DNA of 47,108 nt from Ga0074139 sp964515195 (lineage in GTDB: Bacteria > Bdellovibrionota > Bdellovibrionia > Bdellovibrionales > Bdellovibrionaceae): positions 1 to 47,108 of the forward strand of contig CAZETK010000024.1 in NCBI GenBank assembly GCA_964515195.1, in the 5' to 3' direction. Below the pieces are notes generated by a model. That model did no database searches. It had not been told where the DNA came from and saw only the letters and a program-made list of their open reading frames with translations. The translations under genes were made by a program, and so were the position numbers. The stretch's first letter is position 1, and the number at the start of each line of letters is the position of its first letter. Shown piece by piece: positions 7,707-17,264 of this stretch.

Positions 7707-10549
7707 GAACCTTCTGTATACCGCTTAAGGAACTGTCCCGTCAGGCTTTTTTTGACTTTTATAATTTCCCCAGGGGCGCCCGCGGCAACAACATAGCCCC
7801 CTTTGGCTCCGGCTTCAGGGCCCAAATCGATAATAAAATCAGCCTGGCGAATGACGTCCTGATTATGCTCAACCAGAATGACGCTGCTTCCGCCTTCGAT
7901 CAGCTTATTAAGGACCCTCATCAGCATATCCACTTCACGAAAGTGAAGGCCCGTGGTCGGCTCATCCAGAATGTAAAGAGTGGCCTTTTGATGGGATTCA
8001 GAAAGTTCTTTGGCAATCTTCAAACGCTGGGACTCACCCCCGCTTAAGGAGTTGGCGGGCTGACCCAGTTGAATATATTCAAGGCCAACTTCTTTAAGAA
8101 CACTCAAAGGCTTTCGAATATTAGGAGACGCCACGAAAAAATCCAGGGCGTCCTTGACCGTCATATTCAGAATTTCTGAAATATTTTTGGATTTAAACTG
8201 AATTTCTAAAATTTCGGAGCGAAATTTTTTTCCGTCGCAAACGTCGCAAGGGATAATGACATTATCCATGAACATCATGTCGATCTCTTCAAAGCCAGTC
8301 CCTTTACAGGCTGGGCATCGACCGCCATCAACGTTCAGGCTGAAAGTTCCGGGAGTGTAGCCACGGGTTTTGGACTCGGGCAACGCTGCCATAATATTGC
8401 GAATGGCATCATAGGCCTTCAAATAGGTGACTGGGTTAGAGCGAGCCGATTTCCCGATAGGGCTTTGATCAATCAGGACAGCATTTTTTATGTTTTCAAC
8501 GCCCTCAATCGTTTCATATTTTTGGGCTGGAAGGTACTCGACGCTTAAACTTCTGGCGACGGCGGGATAAAGGGTTTTACTGATCAACGTGGACTTCCCG
8601 GATCCACTAACTCCTGTTACGACCACCATTCGGTTGAGAGGGAAAACCACATCCACATTTTTAAGGTTGTGACCGCTAGCTCCCTTCAAGGTGATCTTGT
8701 ACTTGTAGTTGTTCAAATCAACGGGACGGGGTTCTTTAATTGCGACAGTCTTTTTATCCGGCTTTACGAACGGAGCCGTTACAGATTTATCATAGTGAAA
8801 AAATTCTTCTGTTTGTCCGGAGTAAACGATCTCGCCGCCCAGGGAGCCCGAGCCAGGCCCCATCTCGATAATATGCTCGCTATTTTGAATCACATCGTGG
8901 TCGTGTTCGACAACGACCAAAGTGTTTCCAAGCTCTTTCAGCTCTTTCAAAATGCCGATCAACCTGTCATTATCCCGGGGATGCAGGCCCACTGTAGGTT
9001 CATCCAAAACATACAGGGACTGAGAAAGGCCAGAGCCTAACTGATTAGCCAGCATCAGTCTTTGATACTCGCCACCAGATAGAGTGCGAGTTTCGCGGTC
9101 TACGGTTAAATAATGCACACCCACGCGTATTAAAAAGTTCAACCGCGAGCGAAGCTGCTTGAGAACCTCAGGGACGATTTCTTCTTGGTGAGTGCTTAAT
9201 TTTAAATTCGTAAACCAAGCGTAAAGAGATTCCAAAGTCATTTTGGTCAAATCGTTGATGCTCTTACCGTTGACCAGGATGTGATCCACCTCCGGCCGTA
9301 AACGAGACCCCTTACAAGAAGGACAAATGAAGGCCGTTCGATAACGGGCAATAAAGACCCGAACGTGCATTTTGTATTTTAATTGATCCAAATACTCAAA
9401 AAGACCTTTGACGCCGAAAAAATCTTTATTCCCGTTCCAGATTAAGTCACGTTGGGCTTTAGGCAAATCTTTCCAGGGAGTGGTAACGCTGATCTTTTGT
9501 TTTTTGCAAAAGGCCATCAACTGTTTTTTATCTGACTGAGAAGATGGCATCGTAAAAGGATGAAGGGCTCCTTGCTGAAGACTGAGTTCAGGGTTGGGAA
9601 TCACTTTCTCCTCTGAAATGTCCAAAATATTTCCAAAGCCCTTGCAAGTGGGGCATGCCCCCAGAGGTGAATTAAAGCTGAAAATTCGAGAGCTAATCGG
9701 TGGCGGTGTCCACCCGCACTCGGGACAAGCGGGTTCTTCACTCAAGGGAAGAAGTTCACCAGTTGAAAGCATCAAGGTGCACTTTCGTGTCGAAGTCAGA
9801 GTGTTGTATTTAAGGCTCGCCTCATACGCTTGCTGAATGGAATCGGCCAGGCGTCCACGATCGTCTTCGGTAAAGGCCATACGGTCAATGACAAGATAGA
9901 AAGAGTCCGTCGGCAAACCCTTCTTGATAATGGCAGGCTCGCTGATTTCAAAAAACTCACCGGACTCATTGAGTTTTATTTTCTTCTTTTTCGAAGATTT
10001 TTTAGGGGCTACCCATATCCGAAGATAGCCATCCTGAAGAAGCAGGGAATGAAGTTTTTTGCCCTCGGCCAGACGTCCTTCTTCTGGGATTTCTACCAAA
10101 AGCGTCCCGCGTTGCTGCGAAAATTTAGATAAAATACGATCTGTTGCCTCGGTTACGCTTTGTTTTTCGGCGGGCAAGCTATGGGTAGGGCAATGGGGAA
10201 CGCCAATCTTTTCGAAAAAAAGTCGCAGGTAATCGACCAATTCTGTCGTCGTACCCACGGTGGAGCGACTGCTTTTAACGGTATTTTTCTGCTCTATAGA
10301 AATACTTGGCGGGATATTTTGAATGCCTTCAATATCCGGCTTCGGAGCCTTATTCAGAAACTGACGTGCATAGTTGGACATACTTTCGATAAAACGACGT
10401 TGGCCTTCTGCAAAAAGGGTTTCAAAAGCCAACGAGCTTTTGCCTGATCCGGATGGGCCGCAGATCACGGTAAAAGATCCCAGGGGAATCTTAACATCGA
10501 TATTCTTAAGATTATTTTGCTTAACGCCCCAAAGATGGATTTCTTTCAT
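7703..10549 (-). CDS. uvrA: UvrA, excinuclease ABC subunit A
   Basis: 948 residues, normal for UvrA, the DNA-damage-sensing ATPase that loads UvrB in nucleotide excision repair. Two ABC modules are visible: the first Walker A CGPSGSGKSS (about 31), zinc motif CPECGW...CPTCKG (about 270-300) and signature LSGGEYQRLMLA; then Walker A GVSGSGKST (about 648), second zinc motif CPACKG...CDVCDG and signature LSGGESQRLKIA. Both Walker B motifs (YVLDEPTVGLH, YILDEPTTGLH) are intact. The region between about 120 and 245, which in UvrA1 holds the UvrB-binding domain, is present. Wording such as DQSPIGKSARSNPVTYLK is normal. It is translationally coupled to the downstream ABC exporter. Confidence 0.95.
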   Translation of the reverse strand: MKEIHLWGVKQNNLKNIDVKIPLGSFTVICGPSGSGKSSLAFETLFAEGQRRFIESMSNYARQFLNKAPKPDIEGIQNIPPSISIEQKNTVKSSRSTVGTTTELVDYLRLFFEKIGVPHCPTHSLPAEKQSVTEATDRILSKFSQQRGTLLVEIPEEGRLAEGKKLHSLLLQDGYLRIWVAPKKSSKKKKIKLNESGEFFEISEPAIIKKGLPTDSFYLVIDRMAFTEDDRGRLADSIQQAYEASLKYNTLTSTRKCTLMLSTGELLPLSEEPACPECGWTPPPISSRIFSFNSPLGACPTCKGFGNILDISEEKVIPNPELSLQQGALHPFTMPSSQSDKKQLMAFCKKQKISVTTPWKDLPKAQRDLIWNGNKDFFGVKGLFEYLDQLKYKMHVRVFIARYRTAFICPSCKGSRLRPEVDHILVNGKSINDLTKMTLESLYAWFTNLKLSTHQEEIVPEVLKQLRSRLNFLIRVGVHYLTVDRETRTLSGGEYQRLMLANQLGSGLSQSLYVLDEPTVGLHPRDNDRLIGILKELKELGNTLVVVEHDHDVIQNSEHIIEMGPGSGSLGGEIVYSGQTEEFFHYDKSVTAPFVKPDKKTVAIKEPRPVDLNNYKYKITLKGASGHNLKNVDVVFPLNRMVVVTGVSGSGKSTLISKTLYPAVARSLSVEYLPAQKYETIEGVENIKNAVLIDQSPIGKSARSNPVTYLKAYDAIRNIMAALPESKTRGYTPGTFSLNVDGGRCPACKGTGFEEIDMMFMDNVIIPCDVCDGKKFRSEILEIQFKSKNISEILNMTVKDALDFFVASPNIRKPLSVLKEVGLEYIQLGQPANSLSGGESQRLKIAKELSESHQKATLYILDEPTTGLHFREVDMLMRVLNKLIEGGSSVILVEHNQDVIRQADFIIDLGPEAGAKGGYVVAAGAPGEIIKVKKSLTGQFLKRYTEGS

Positions 10550-10646
10550 CTCAACCCTTTTGAGCCCATCCTAAAACTCGCGCCTCTTCATGGTTCGCAG
10601 AAACGACTGACGAATGTTAGTCCAGGCTCTAATGCTAAAGACAGAT

Positions 10647-13370
10647 TTAGAAATCCTGTTTCAGGAAGTCACTGTCTTCTTGCTCTCGATTAGAGCTAGT
10701 CGTGGGCTCTGTCCCTTCAAGGTAAGCTTGCTTCGCTACAAATTTGGATTCCGCACTGGCAAGCTTGCCCGTATCCCCATCGATATTGGCAAATACAATA
10801 CCTTCAGGAACCGGCAATGTCATCTCGGGAAGATTGACGTGGGCTTCTTTCATATAATCGACCCAAATAGGCAAAGCCGAGCGTCCACCGACTTCGCCGC
10901 GGCCCAAACTTCTTTCTTTGTCAAAACCGACCCAAACCCCTGTGGCAATTTGAGCGGTATAACCAATAAACCACGCGTCATAGTAGCCATTAGTGGATCC
11001 CGTTTTTCCAGCGGCTTCACGACCTAGGGCGCGAGCGCGCCCCCCTGTCCCGCGAGGATCTTCGATCACACCTTTTAACAAACTTGTTGTCAGATAGGCT
11101 GTTTGCGGACGAATCAATTGTTCCGGGTCCTCAAAAAATAAATAAGAATCAGGTTTGTTGGATTTTTTTTCATTTTTTACTTGAGCGGCTTGTGAATCGG
11201 CGCCTTCTTCTGGAGATGCCAACTCGGCATTTTCAGGATTTGACTCTACAGGCGCCGCCAGAGCTTGGTTTACGAAGGTGAGTCGACGCTCTTCAAACTC
11301 TTTGTCCTTGGACTCCAGTTCTTTGTCGAAACGAATATCCAAGGAGACGTTTTCTAAAAGAACTTCGCCTTGCGCGCTTTTAACTTGTTTAATCAGCAAA
11401 GGATGAATCCGCTTACCTAGACGACCCAATTGTGAAAACACCTTCGTCATTTCATATAAAGTGACTGAACTCGAACCCAGAGCCAATGTAAAATCCATAT
11501 TCAAGGGACTAAAGATTCCCAGACGGCGGGCGTATTCAGCAGCCCAGTTAACGCCAATGTCTTCAATGATTTTGACGGTCGGGATATTCAAAGATTGAAC
11601 AAGGGCATTTCGGAAAATTATTTCACCACTGAAGTTGCGTCCATGGTTAGATGGCTTCCAGATTTTTGTTTCTTCCTGGCCCTCTTCGTCTTTGCTTTTT
11701 TCTTCATAAATCAAGGGTACGTCTAAAACTGGTGTCGAAGGCGTATAGCCTTTGTCTAAAGCAGCCGCATAAACAATGGTTTTAAATGACGAACCTGTTT
11801 GACGAGCGGCCTGTAAAGCCCGATTGAACTCACTGCGCTTAAAATCATAACCGCCGACAAGGGCTAGAACCTCTTGAGTATATTGATCGAAAGAAACCAA
11901 TGAGCCTTCGACTTCGGGTTCTTGATCTAGTTCGACGGCTAAAAAGCGAGATAAGTCGAATTTAGGTGCGGCAGTTTTATTCTTAGGATCGTTCCACCTG
12001 GGGAATTGGATTTGTTCGCTGACCAGGGTGACTCGAATCACGTCGCCCGCCTTCAGCGCATCCGAAGGTTTTTTAATTTCATCCCGGTCAAACTTGATCG
12101 AGGGATCAGGCTTTCGGGCCCACTTCATCGTGTCGAAATCTATCAAACCTTCGGCGCCTGGCAAGTAGACATGAACGTATCCCAGAGTATCGTTCACCTC
12201 TTGCACAATGGCAGGATAAGTATCGCCCACTTTTAGAAAGTCTGGAATTTTTGTGGGTGGCTCTTCTTTCATCTTTTCTGAAGGTGTTGTCGCTTCTAAG
12301 ACTTCAGCAAATTGACCTGTGGGCAGAATAGTCCGCTCAGGGTTAGATGCCATAATCAGCCGCAATTTTTCTTTTTCTAAAAATTCAGCGATTTCAGCCT
12401 CGGACTCAATTCGGCGCTCTGGGCCCCGAAAGCCCTGGCGCTTATCCAGATCTTTCAGGCCTAGACGCAAAGATCGTTGAGCGGCGATTTGTTTATCCAG
12501 ATCCATGGCAATTTGAATTGAAATCCCTTCATCCAGTACGGCTTTTTCCCCTAATTTTTCCACAAGAATTTGTCGAACTGTCTCCATGTAGAAAGGGGCA
12601 ACGTCTTCATAATTTTCACGGACGTAAACTTTCACGGGCGCTTCGGCCGCCTGTTCGGCCTCGTCAGGGGTGATATAGCCCACGCTAGCCATGCGCTTTA
12701 GCACGTAGCGCTGGCGATCCTTTGCGCGTGAAGGGTGATAAACCGGAGAATAGCGTGACGGCGCCTGAGGAAGACCTGCCAAAATAGCGGCTTCTTCAAG
12801 AGTGATTTTTTCGACGGGTTTTTGGAAATAAGTTTGAGAAGCGTTTTGAATTCCGTAGGCTCCGTGGCCGAAATAGATTTGATTCAAATAAAGAAAAAGA
12901 ATTTCTTCCTTGCTTAAGTTTTTTTCCATTTCGACGGCCAGAAGCGCTTCTCGCATTTTTCGGATCAGTGTCTTTTCAGGGGTCAGCAGAAGTGTTTTTG
13001 CAACTTGCTGAGGGATGGTCGATCCCCCTTGGACGGAGCGACCGGCACGAATATTAGCCATGGTGGCACGCAAGATAGCGCCAAAGTTGATACCGCTATG
13101 TTCAAAAAACTGATCGTCTTCTGCCGCTAAGAAAGCTTGGACCAGGTGGGGGGGGAATTTATCGTAGTTGACCAGCGTTCGGCGCTCGCGAAAAAATTCA
13201 CCGACCTTTTTACCGTTTCGATCATAAACGGGGGAAACCAAAAGCGGTTTATAGTCGGCGACCGTAATGATCTCCGGCAAACCGTTTTTAATGGTTTTGT
13301 ACAAAATAAAGGCGGAAGTCAGGCCGATAATGCTGAGGGCCACTGCTGCGATAAGGATCTTTTTCAACAT
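10647..13370 (-). CDS. mrcA: Class A penicillin-binding protein (PBP1A, glycosyltransferase/transpeptidase)
   Basis: A bifunctional peptidoglycan synthase. I chose the ATG at 13370 because GGGAG precedes it by about six bases and the protein then begins directly with its membrane anchor (MLKKILIAAVALSIIG); a TTG at 13463 is in frame but lacks a ribosome site. The GT51 domain shows AAEDDQFFEHSG (catalytic Glu near 84) and QGGSTIPQQ. The transpeptidase has SSFK (about 525), SLN (about 590) and KTGST (about 787). An OB-like insertion lies between the domains, as in PBP1A. The length is 907 residues. It lies upstream of uvrA on the same strand with a 97-base gap. Confidence 0.93.
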   Translation of the reverse strand: MLKKILIAAVALSIIGLTSAFILYKTIKNGLPEIITVADYKPLLVSPVYDRNGKKVGEFFRERRTLVNYDKFPPHLVQAFLAAEDDQFFEHSGINFGAILRATMANIRAGRSVQGGSTIPQQVAKTLLLTPEKTLIRKMREALLAVEMEKNLSKEEILFLYLNQIYFGHGAYGIQNASQTYFQKPVEKITLEEAAILAGLPQAPSRYSPVYHPSRAKDRQRYVLKRMASVGYITPDEAEQAAEAPVKVYVRENYEDVAPFYMETVRQILVEKLGEKAVLDEGISIQIAMDLDKQIAAQRSLRLGLKDLDKRQGFRGPERRIESEAEIAEFLEKEKLRLIMASNPERTILPTGQFAEVLEATTPSEKMKEEPPTKIPDFLKVGDTYPAIVQEVNDTLGYVHVYLPGAEGLIDFDTMKWARKPDPSIKFDRDEIKKPSDALKAGDVIRVTLVSEQIQFPRWNDPKNKTAAPKFDLSRFLAVELDQEPEVEGSLVSFDQYTQEVLALVGGYDFKRSEFNRALQAARQTGSSFKTIVYAAALDKGYTPSTPVLDVPLIYEEKSKDEEGQEETKIWKPSNHGRNFSGEIIFRNALVQSLNIPTVKIIEDIGVNWAAEYARRLGIFSPLNMDFTLALGSSSVTLYEMTKVFSQLGRLGKRIHPLLIKQVKSAQGEVLLENVSLDIRFDKELESKDKEFEERRLTFVNQALAAPVESNPENAELASPEEGADSQAAQVKNEKKSNKPDSYLFFEDPEQLIRPQTAYLTTSLLKGVIEDPRGTGGRARALGREAAGKTGSTNGYYDAWFIGYTAQIATGVWVGFDKERSLGRGEVGGRSALPIWVDYMKEAHVNLPEMTLPVPEGIVFANIDGDTGKLASAESKFVAKQAYLEGTEPTTSSNREQEDSDFLKQDF

Positions 13371-13521
13371 ATTGCTCCCGAAAATGACTCGGATCCGTTC
13401 TACCAACGAGAGAATAAACTCTCTTGGCTTTTGTCTTTTGTCATAGTGGGAAAATGATAGCAAAATCTAAGCAAAGCGTCACGAAAACTGCACCAAGACT
13501 TTGGGACAGGATTAGCCGGGA

Positions 13522-14967
13522 TTAGCGGCTAGTACGGCTGTCGCGTTTTTCTCGAGCCTTTTGTATATTGATTTCTCCTGTTTCGTCGATGTGTTCAAAC
13601 ACACTACAGGCCAAACCCTTACCCTGTGCGATGACGTCATTTAGAGTATCGTTTTTGTTAATTATCTCTTCAGCCTGGCTTCGTTTAATTCCGCCTTGTG
13701 AGTTGATAGCGCCCATCAAGCGACGTTGATCCTTCATTTTGTTCTGCTGTAGACGAGTACTTTCAAGTTGGCCGTTCTGCTGCGCTTGCATGATCTGATT
13801 GGCGAGTTGGTTATCCTTTTCAAAATAACGTTGTTGAGCCTGTTTAAGCTGACTTTCATTTTTTTCAAGAGCGGTGTTGTAGTCCTTTACTTGCTGAGTG
13901 TATTGATTTTCCAACTCGACCAATTGCTCTTCCAGGTTTTGGATATGCTTTGCCAGTTGCGCGGCATGATCTTCAAAGGTTTGATAAACAGAAGCACGTC
14001 TTTCGTAGGCGCTCTTCAGGCAGTCCTTGTAAAGGGCTTGCAAGTCACTGGTTTTCTTCTTTCCTCGGGAGGCGGCCTTCGAAGCGCTGCTAGCCTTTTT
14101 ACCTTTGCTAGGTGCATACCGTTTATCGTAGTAATCACGGGCTTGATTCTGGCAGATACGATCTATGGACGCTTCTGATTGCAGCCCTTGTTTAGCAAGC
14201 TCGGCCTTCATATTACTTTGGACTTTGTTGAGGTTTTGACGTCCTGTTAACAATTCCGTTTGGATTTTGCGAATCTGATTTTGAATCGAAATTTGATTGT
14301 CACGCATTTGGGATAGGGCCTTCTCCATCGCATTTTGCGAATCTTGCTGGGCTTCTTCCCACTTCTCTTTTAATTCCTGGCGGGCTTCTTGAAGCTCATT
14401 GACCTCTTCTGTTAATTTTTTCTGGGACTTAACAAGATCTTCTTCAGCTTTGCGAATGTCTTTTTCATACTCGTCGATTTGCTTAACTTTTTCTTTCATT
14501 TGGTCATCGAAGTTATCTTTTTTTCCAAAATTACATTCAGAGCGGCCATCCAGGGGGTTTTCGTGAACTCCACCAAAAGCTTGCATAAGGGCAACTGTAA
14601 AGCCAGAATCATTATCTTCATTAAGATCTAGGCAATCTTCAGCCTTTTGGCGCGTTTTATAGGAGTAGTCTTTAATAAGATCCTTATATCGAGCATTAAG
14701 ATCTGTGCATTGGGAATCCTTCTTATTTTTGCAGTCTTCCCATTCCGCCTTTTTCTTCGCCAGATCATCTTTAGCGTTAGCATAGTCCGTATCATCCGTC
14801 TTTTTCCCGCTAAACTTCTTATTAAGATCGATTTCCGCCTTATAGTAAGTATCCCGGCGTTCTTTTTCGTTACACTCCGCCTGCCCCCAGGCCATAGGCG
14901 CGGCCCATAGGGTGCCTAGAACTATTGCGACAGTTGTCAAGGATTTGAGCTTTAGGAATGAATACAT
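13522..14967 (-). CDS. Secreted long coiled-coil protein of unknown function
   Basis: 481 residues. The ATG at 14967 has a strong GGAGGA ribosome site six bases away. Residues 1-28 are a signal peptide (ending AAPMAWGQA). The mature part is mostly charged, Gln/Lys/Glu-rich helix with heptad-like spacing (about 150-270 and 320-420). Scattered cysteines (about 32, 78, 85, 117, 144, 272, 317, 457) suggest disulfides that brace the coils. No enzyme motif is seen. It is probably a periplasmic structural or scaffold protein, which is inference from shape only. Confidence 0.75.
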   Translation of the reverse strand: MYSFLKLKSLTTVAIVLGTLWAAPMAWGQAECNEKERRDTYYKAEIDLNKKFSGKKTDDTDYANAKDDLAKKKAEWEDCKNKKDSQCTDLNARYKDLIKDYSYKTRQKAEDCLDLNEDNDSGFTVALMQAFGGVHENPLDGRSECNFGKKDNFDDQMKEKVKQIDEYEKDIRKAEEDLVKSQKKLTEEVNELQEARQELKEKWEEAQQDSQNAMEKALSQMRDNQISIQNQIRKIQTELLTGRQNLNKVQSNMKAELAKQGLQSEASIDRICQNQARDYYDKRYAPSKGKKASSASKAASRGKKKTSDLQALYKDCLKSAYERRASVYQTFEDHAAQLAKHIQNLEEQLVELENQYTQQVKDYNTALEKNESQLKQAQQRYFEKDNQLANQIMQAQQNGQLESTRLQQNKMKDQRRLMGAINSQGGIKRSQAEEIINKNDTLNDVIAQGKGLACSVFEHIDETGEINIQKAREKRDSRTSR

Positions 14968-15068
14968 AACGATTCCTCCGAGACATTATAAAAAAGCAAG
15001 ACAGATACCAGTATAACTAATCGGCATCTCAGGGGAAAAACTCATGTCTCGATTTGAGATTTTAGCTG

Positions 15069-15701
15069 TTACTTCAGCCAGTCTTTCATCAGGTATTTAA
15101 TCTGCGTCTGATAGGGAACTCCCAACATTTGTGACTTATGTCGAAAAGCTTCCAATAGCGGCATAGGAACCTTCATGCTGATTAGCTTGGATTTACCAAG
15201 CTCTTTTCGCTGCTCCAAGTGCTGGTAAAAACGCAAATTTTCAAGGCGCTGAAGTAGAAAGCCGGGTTCTACATTTTGAACTTGGGGGGTGTCTTCAGGA
15301 ATCTTGCAGGTAAGATCTGTCGGCTTTAAAAACTTAACAGATTGCCCTTTGACGCTAATTTCTTGAAGAGAAAATCCGCTGGGTTCGACATCAAAAGGAA
15401 TAATGATTTTTTCCGTCGGTAGTTTGGGATTTTCAAAAACCCAGCGCTTGAGGTTTTTTTCCGATTGAAACTGCTCTCGGAAATAGAAAAGCTCTTCTGC
15501 CCCGACGGGTAAGGTGTTGGTGTACCCAGCTTTTGTTAGGGCCTTTTCGAGTTTTTTGAATTGGTCCAAAGTATTGGGAATGATGATCTCGATTTCAGGA
15601 TCGTCCAGTAAAATCCCGTTAAGGTTGGCGGCAAGGGCGCCAGAAAAGGCATAGTCCACTTTAAAGGCCTTGAAAGCTTCAATAATTTTTAGAATGATCA
15701 T
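15069..15701 (-). CDS. Possible nucleotidyltransferase-fold / ribbon-helix-helix fusion
   Basis: 210 residues. The N-terminus (YAFSGALAANLNGILLDDPEIEIIIP, about 17-42) resembles the AbiEii-type nucleotidyltransferase start, where a G(G/A)LA..x..G loop is followed by a metal-binding D-x-D. Here the acidic pair reads E-I-E, so activity is doubtful. The C-terminal 45 residues (SKLISMKVPMPLLEAFRHKS, then YQTQIKYLMKDWL) match the pattern of a CopG/Arc ribbon-helix-helix DNA-binding domain. It may be a self-contained toxin/antitoxin-like or regulatory protein. Both domain calls are pattern recognition, not alignment. No partner gene lies within 90 bases. Confidence 0.65.
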   Translation of the reverse strand: MIILKIIEAFKAFKVDYAFSGALAANLNGILLDDPEIEIIIPNTLDQFKKLEKALTKAGYTNTLPVGAEELFYFREQFQSEKNLKRWVFENPKLPTEKIIIPFDVEPSGFSLQEISVKGQSVKFLKPTDLTCKIPEDTPQVQNVEPGFLLQRLENLRFYQHLEQRKELGKSKLISMKVPMPLLEAFRHKSQMLGVPYQTQIKYLMKDWLK

Positions 15702-15792
15702 GGGGCTAGGATAGACCGGTATAGATAAAGCTCAACAAAGACCTAGATCATAGTCGTAAAATAAGACAAAGGTCCTAAGCGAAGTTTTCAAA

Positions 15793-16152
15793 TTATCCCT
15801 GAGGGGCCTTATCTGACGCAGTCGTTTCACCATTGGCGTACACACGAACACGGTTAATGGCTTTGACCAGAAGAAAAACGGCAAAAGCAATGATCGCAAA
15901 GCTGATAATTGAGTTTAAGAAAAGTCCGATATTGATTGCCACCGCAACGGTGCCATCTTCGTTATACTTTAAAGGAATGGCTAGCTTTGAAAAGTCGACG
16001 CCCCCAACTGCCAAGCCGATCGGGGGCATGATAACGTCCTTCACAAGAGAATTCACAATCTTACCAAACTCAGCTCCGATAATGATGCCAACAGCCATGT
16101 CCAGCGCGTTTCCTTTTACGGCAAATTCACGGAATTCTTTTACGATCGACAT
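15793..16152 (-). CDS. mscL: Large-conductance mechanosensitive channel MscL
   Basis: An inner-membrane pentameric valve that opens on osmotic down-shock. The start at 16152 (MSIVKEFREFAVKGN) has an AGGAAG ribosome site and matches the family N-terminus; the in-frame start at 16170 adds six residues. TM1 (NALDMAVGIIIGAEFGKIV), the periplasmic loop (about 45-75) and TM2 (SIISFAIIAFAVFLLVKAIN) are in order, with a short charged tail. The length is 119 residues, slightly below the usual 130-150. It is divergent from the small gene at 16235. Confidence 0.95.
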   Translation of the reverse strand: MSIVKEFREFAVKGNALDMAVGIIIGAEFGKIVNSLVKDVIMPPIGLAVGGVDFSKLAIPLKYNEDGTVAVAINIGLFLNSIISFAIIAFAVFLLVKAINRVRVYANGETTASDKAPQG

Positions 16153-16234
16153 TGGATTCTTCCTTCCCAAAAAACGCTAATTTAGCTAAACTTTTTAGCG
16201 ATACAACAATAGGCTACATGCAGCGTGGATTTCA

Positions 16235-16507
16235 ATGCGAAGTAACATGGTAAAAGGGTTAAATACAGATTTCTATTTAGACGGCAAACAATACCATCTT
16301 CAGACTGAAGATTGGGGACGCCAGAACCCTTACATTGTAACTCGTTTGTATTGCCAAGGCGCCGTGGTGAAGACTCTAAAACGTTCCTATATTGATATCT
16401 TTGGTACAGTACGGATTTCCTCTGAGGTCGTACAAATCGCCCTCAAGCACCAACACGAGGGTTTTGCTAAGGACTTTATTGTGGGCCGCTCCAATCTACA
16501 GGTTTAA
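16235..16507 (+). CDS. Small conserved-looking protein of unknown function
   Basis: 90 residues, or 86 from a second ATG at 16247. It contains HLQTEDWGRQNPYIVTRLY and a following GAVVKTLKRSY, a compact beta-strand-like layout that I associate with small uncharacterised proteins of Deltaproteobacteria-like genomes, but I cannot name a family. No signal peptide or membrane segment is seen. It lies 91 bases upstream of ftsE and may share its transcript. Confidence 0.55.
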   Translation: MRSNMVKGLNTDFYLDGKQYHLQTEDWGRQNPYIVTRLYCQGAVVKTLKRSYIDIFGTVRISSEVVQIALKHQHEGFAKDFIVGRSNLQV

Positions 16508-16598
16508 GCGCCGATTTGATGAAGGCGGCCCGGAATGGCGCAAAATCAAGACAAAAGTCTTCTACTTTCAAAAGCGTATCCTCTCTAAAATAAGAGGG

Positions 16599-17264
16599 AT
16601 GATTGAGCTGTCCCATGTCTACAAAAGCTTTCCAGGCCCTGTTCACGCGCTTCGCAACGTGGATTTAAGAATTGAAAAGGGCGAATTTGTTTTTCTCACA
16701 GGCCCTAGCGGAGCGGGAAAGACCACCTTGTTTCGTTTGCTAGCGGGCTTTGACAAGGTGACATCAGGAACGCTGAAGGTGGCGGGTTATGATCTGCTTC
16801 ATGTAAAGAAACCAGAAAAACCTTTTTTCCGCCGCAAACTGGGAGTCGTTTTTCAAGACTTTAAGCTTCTTAAGACCCATTCAGCCTTAGAAAACGTGGC
16901 CATGCCCCTGATTATTCAGGGTGAAAAGCACGCAGCCGCAATGGCGAGGGCCCAAGATTATTTGCACAAGGTGGGGCTGGACGAGCGAGCCCATATGAGT
17001 CCCGAAAGCCTTTCCGGTGGAGAGCAACAAAGAATTGCCTTGGCGCGAGCCCTAGTTCATGAGCCTGACCTTATTCTGGCGGACGAGCCCACGGGGAATC
17101 TCGATCCAGAGCGAAGTGAAGAAATCATGAATCTTTTAGAGGCCTGCACAAAAGCAGGAATGACTGTCTTAGTGACCACTCACGATCACGATATGGTTCG
17201 GCGCCGTCAGCGGCGAACGATTTCAATCAAGAGTGGAGAAGTGGTGAAAGATGGCCGAGCATAA
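16599..17264 (+). CDS. ftsE: FtsE, cell-division ABC ATPase
   Basis: The cytoplasmic ATPase of FtsEX, which relays divisome state to peptidoglycan hydrolases. I chose ATG 16599 (MIELSHVYKSF) because FtsE proteins begin this way and the upstream part of the open frame overlaps the preceding gene; AGAGGG sits unusually close to it. Walker A GPSGAGKTT (about 36), Q-loop VVFQDFKLL, signature LSGGEQQR and Walker B LILADEPTGNLD are all intact. The length is 221 residues, standard for the family. Its 3' end overlaps ftsX by 14 bases. Confidence 0.95.
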   Translation: MIELSHVYKSFPGPVHALRNVDLRIEKGEFVFLTGPSGAGKTTLFRLLAGFDKVTSGTLKVAGYDLLHVKKPEKPFFRRKLGVVFQDFKLLKTHSALENVAMPLIIQGEKHAAAMARAQDYLHKVGLDERAHMSPESLSGGEQQRIALARALVHEPDLILADEPTGNLDPERSEEIMNLLEACTKAGMTVLVTTHDHDMVRRRQRRTISIKSGEVVKDGRA

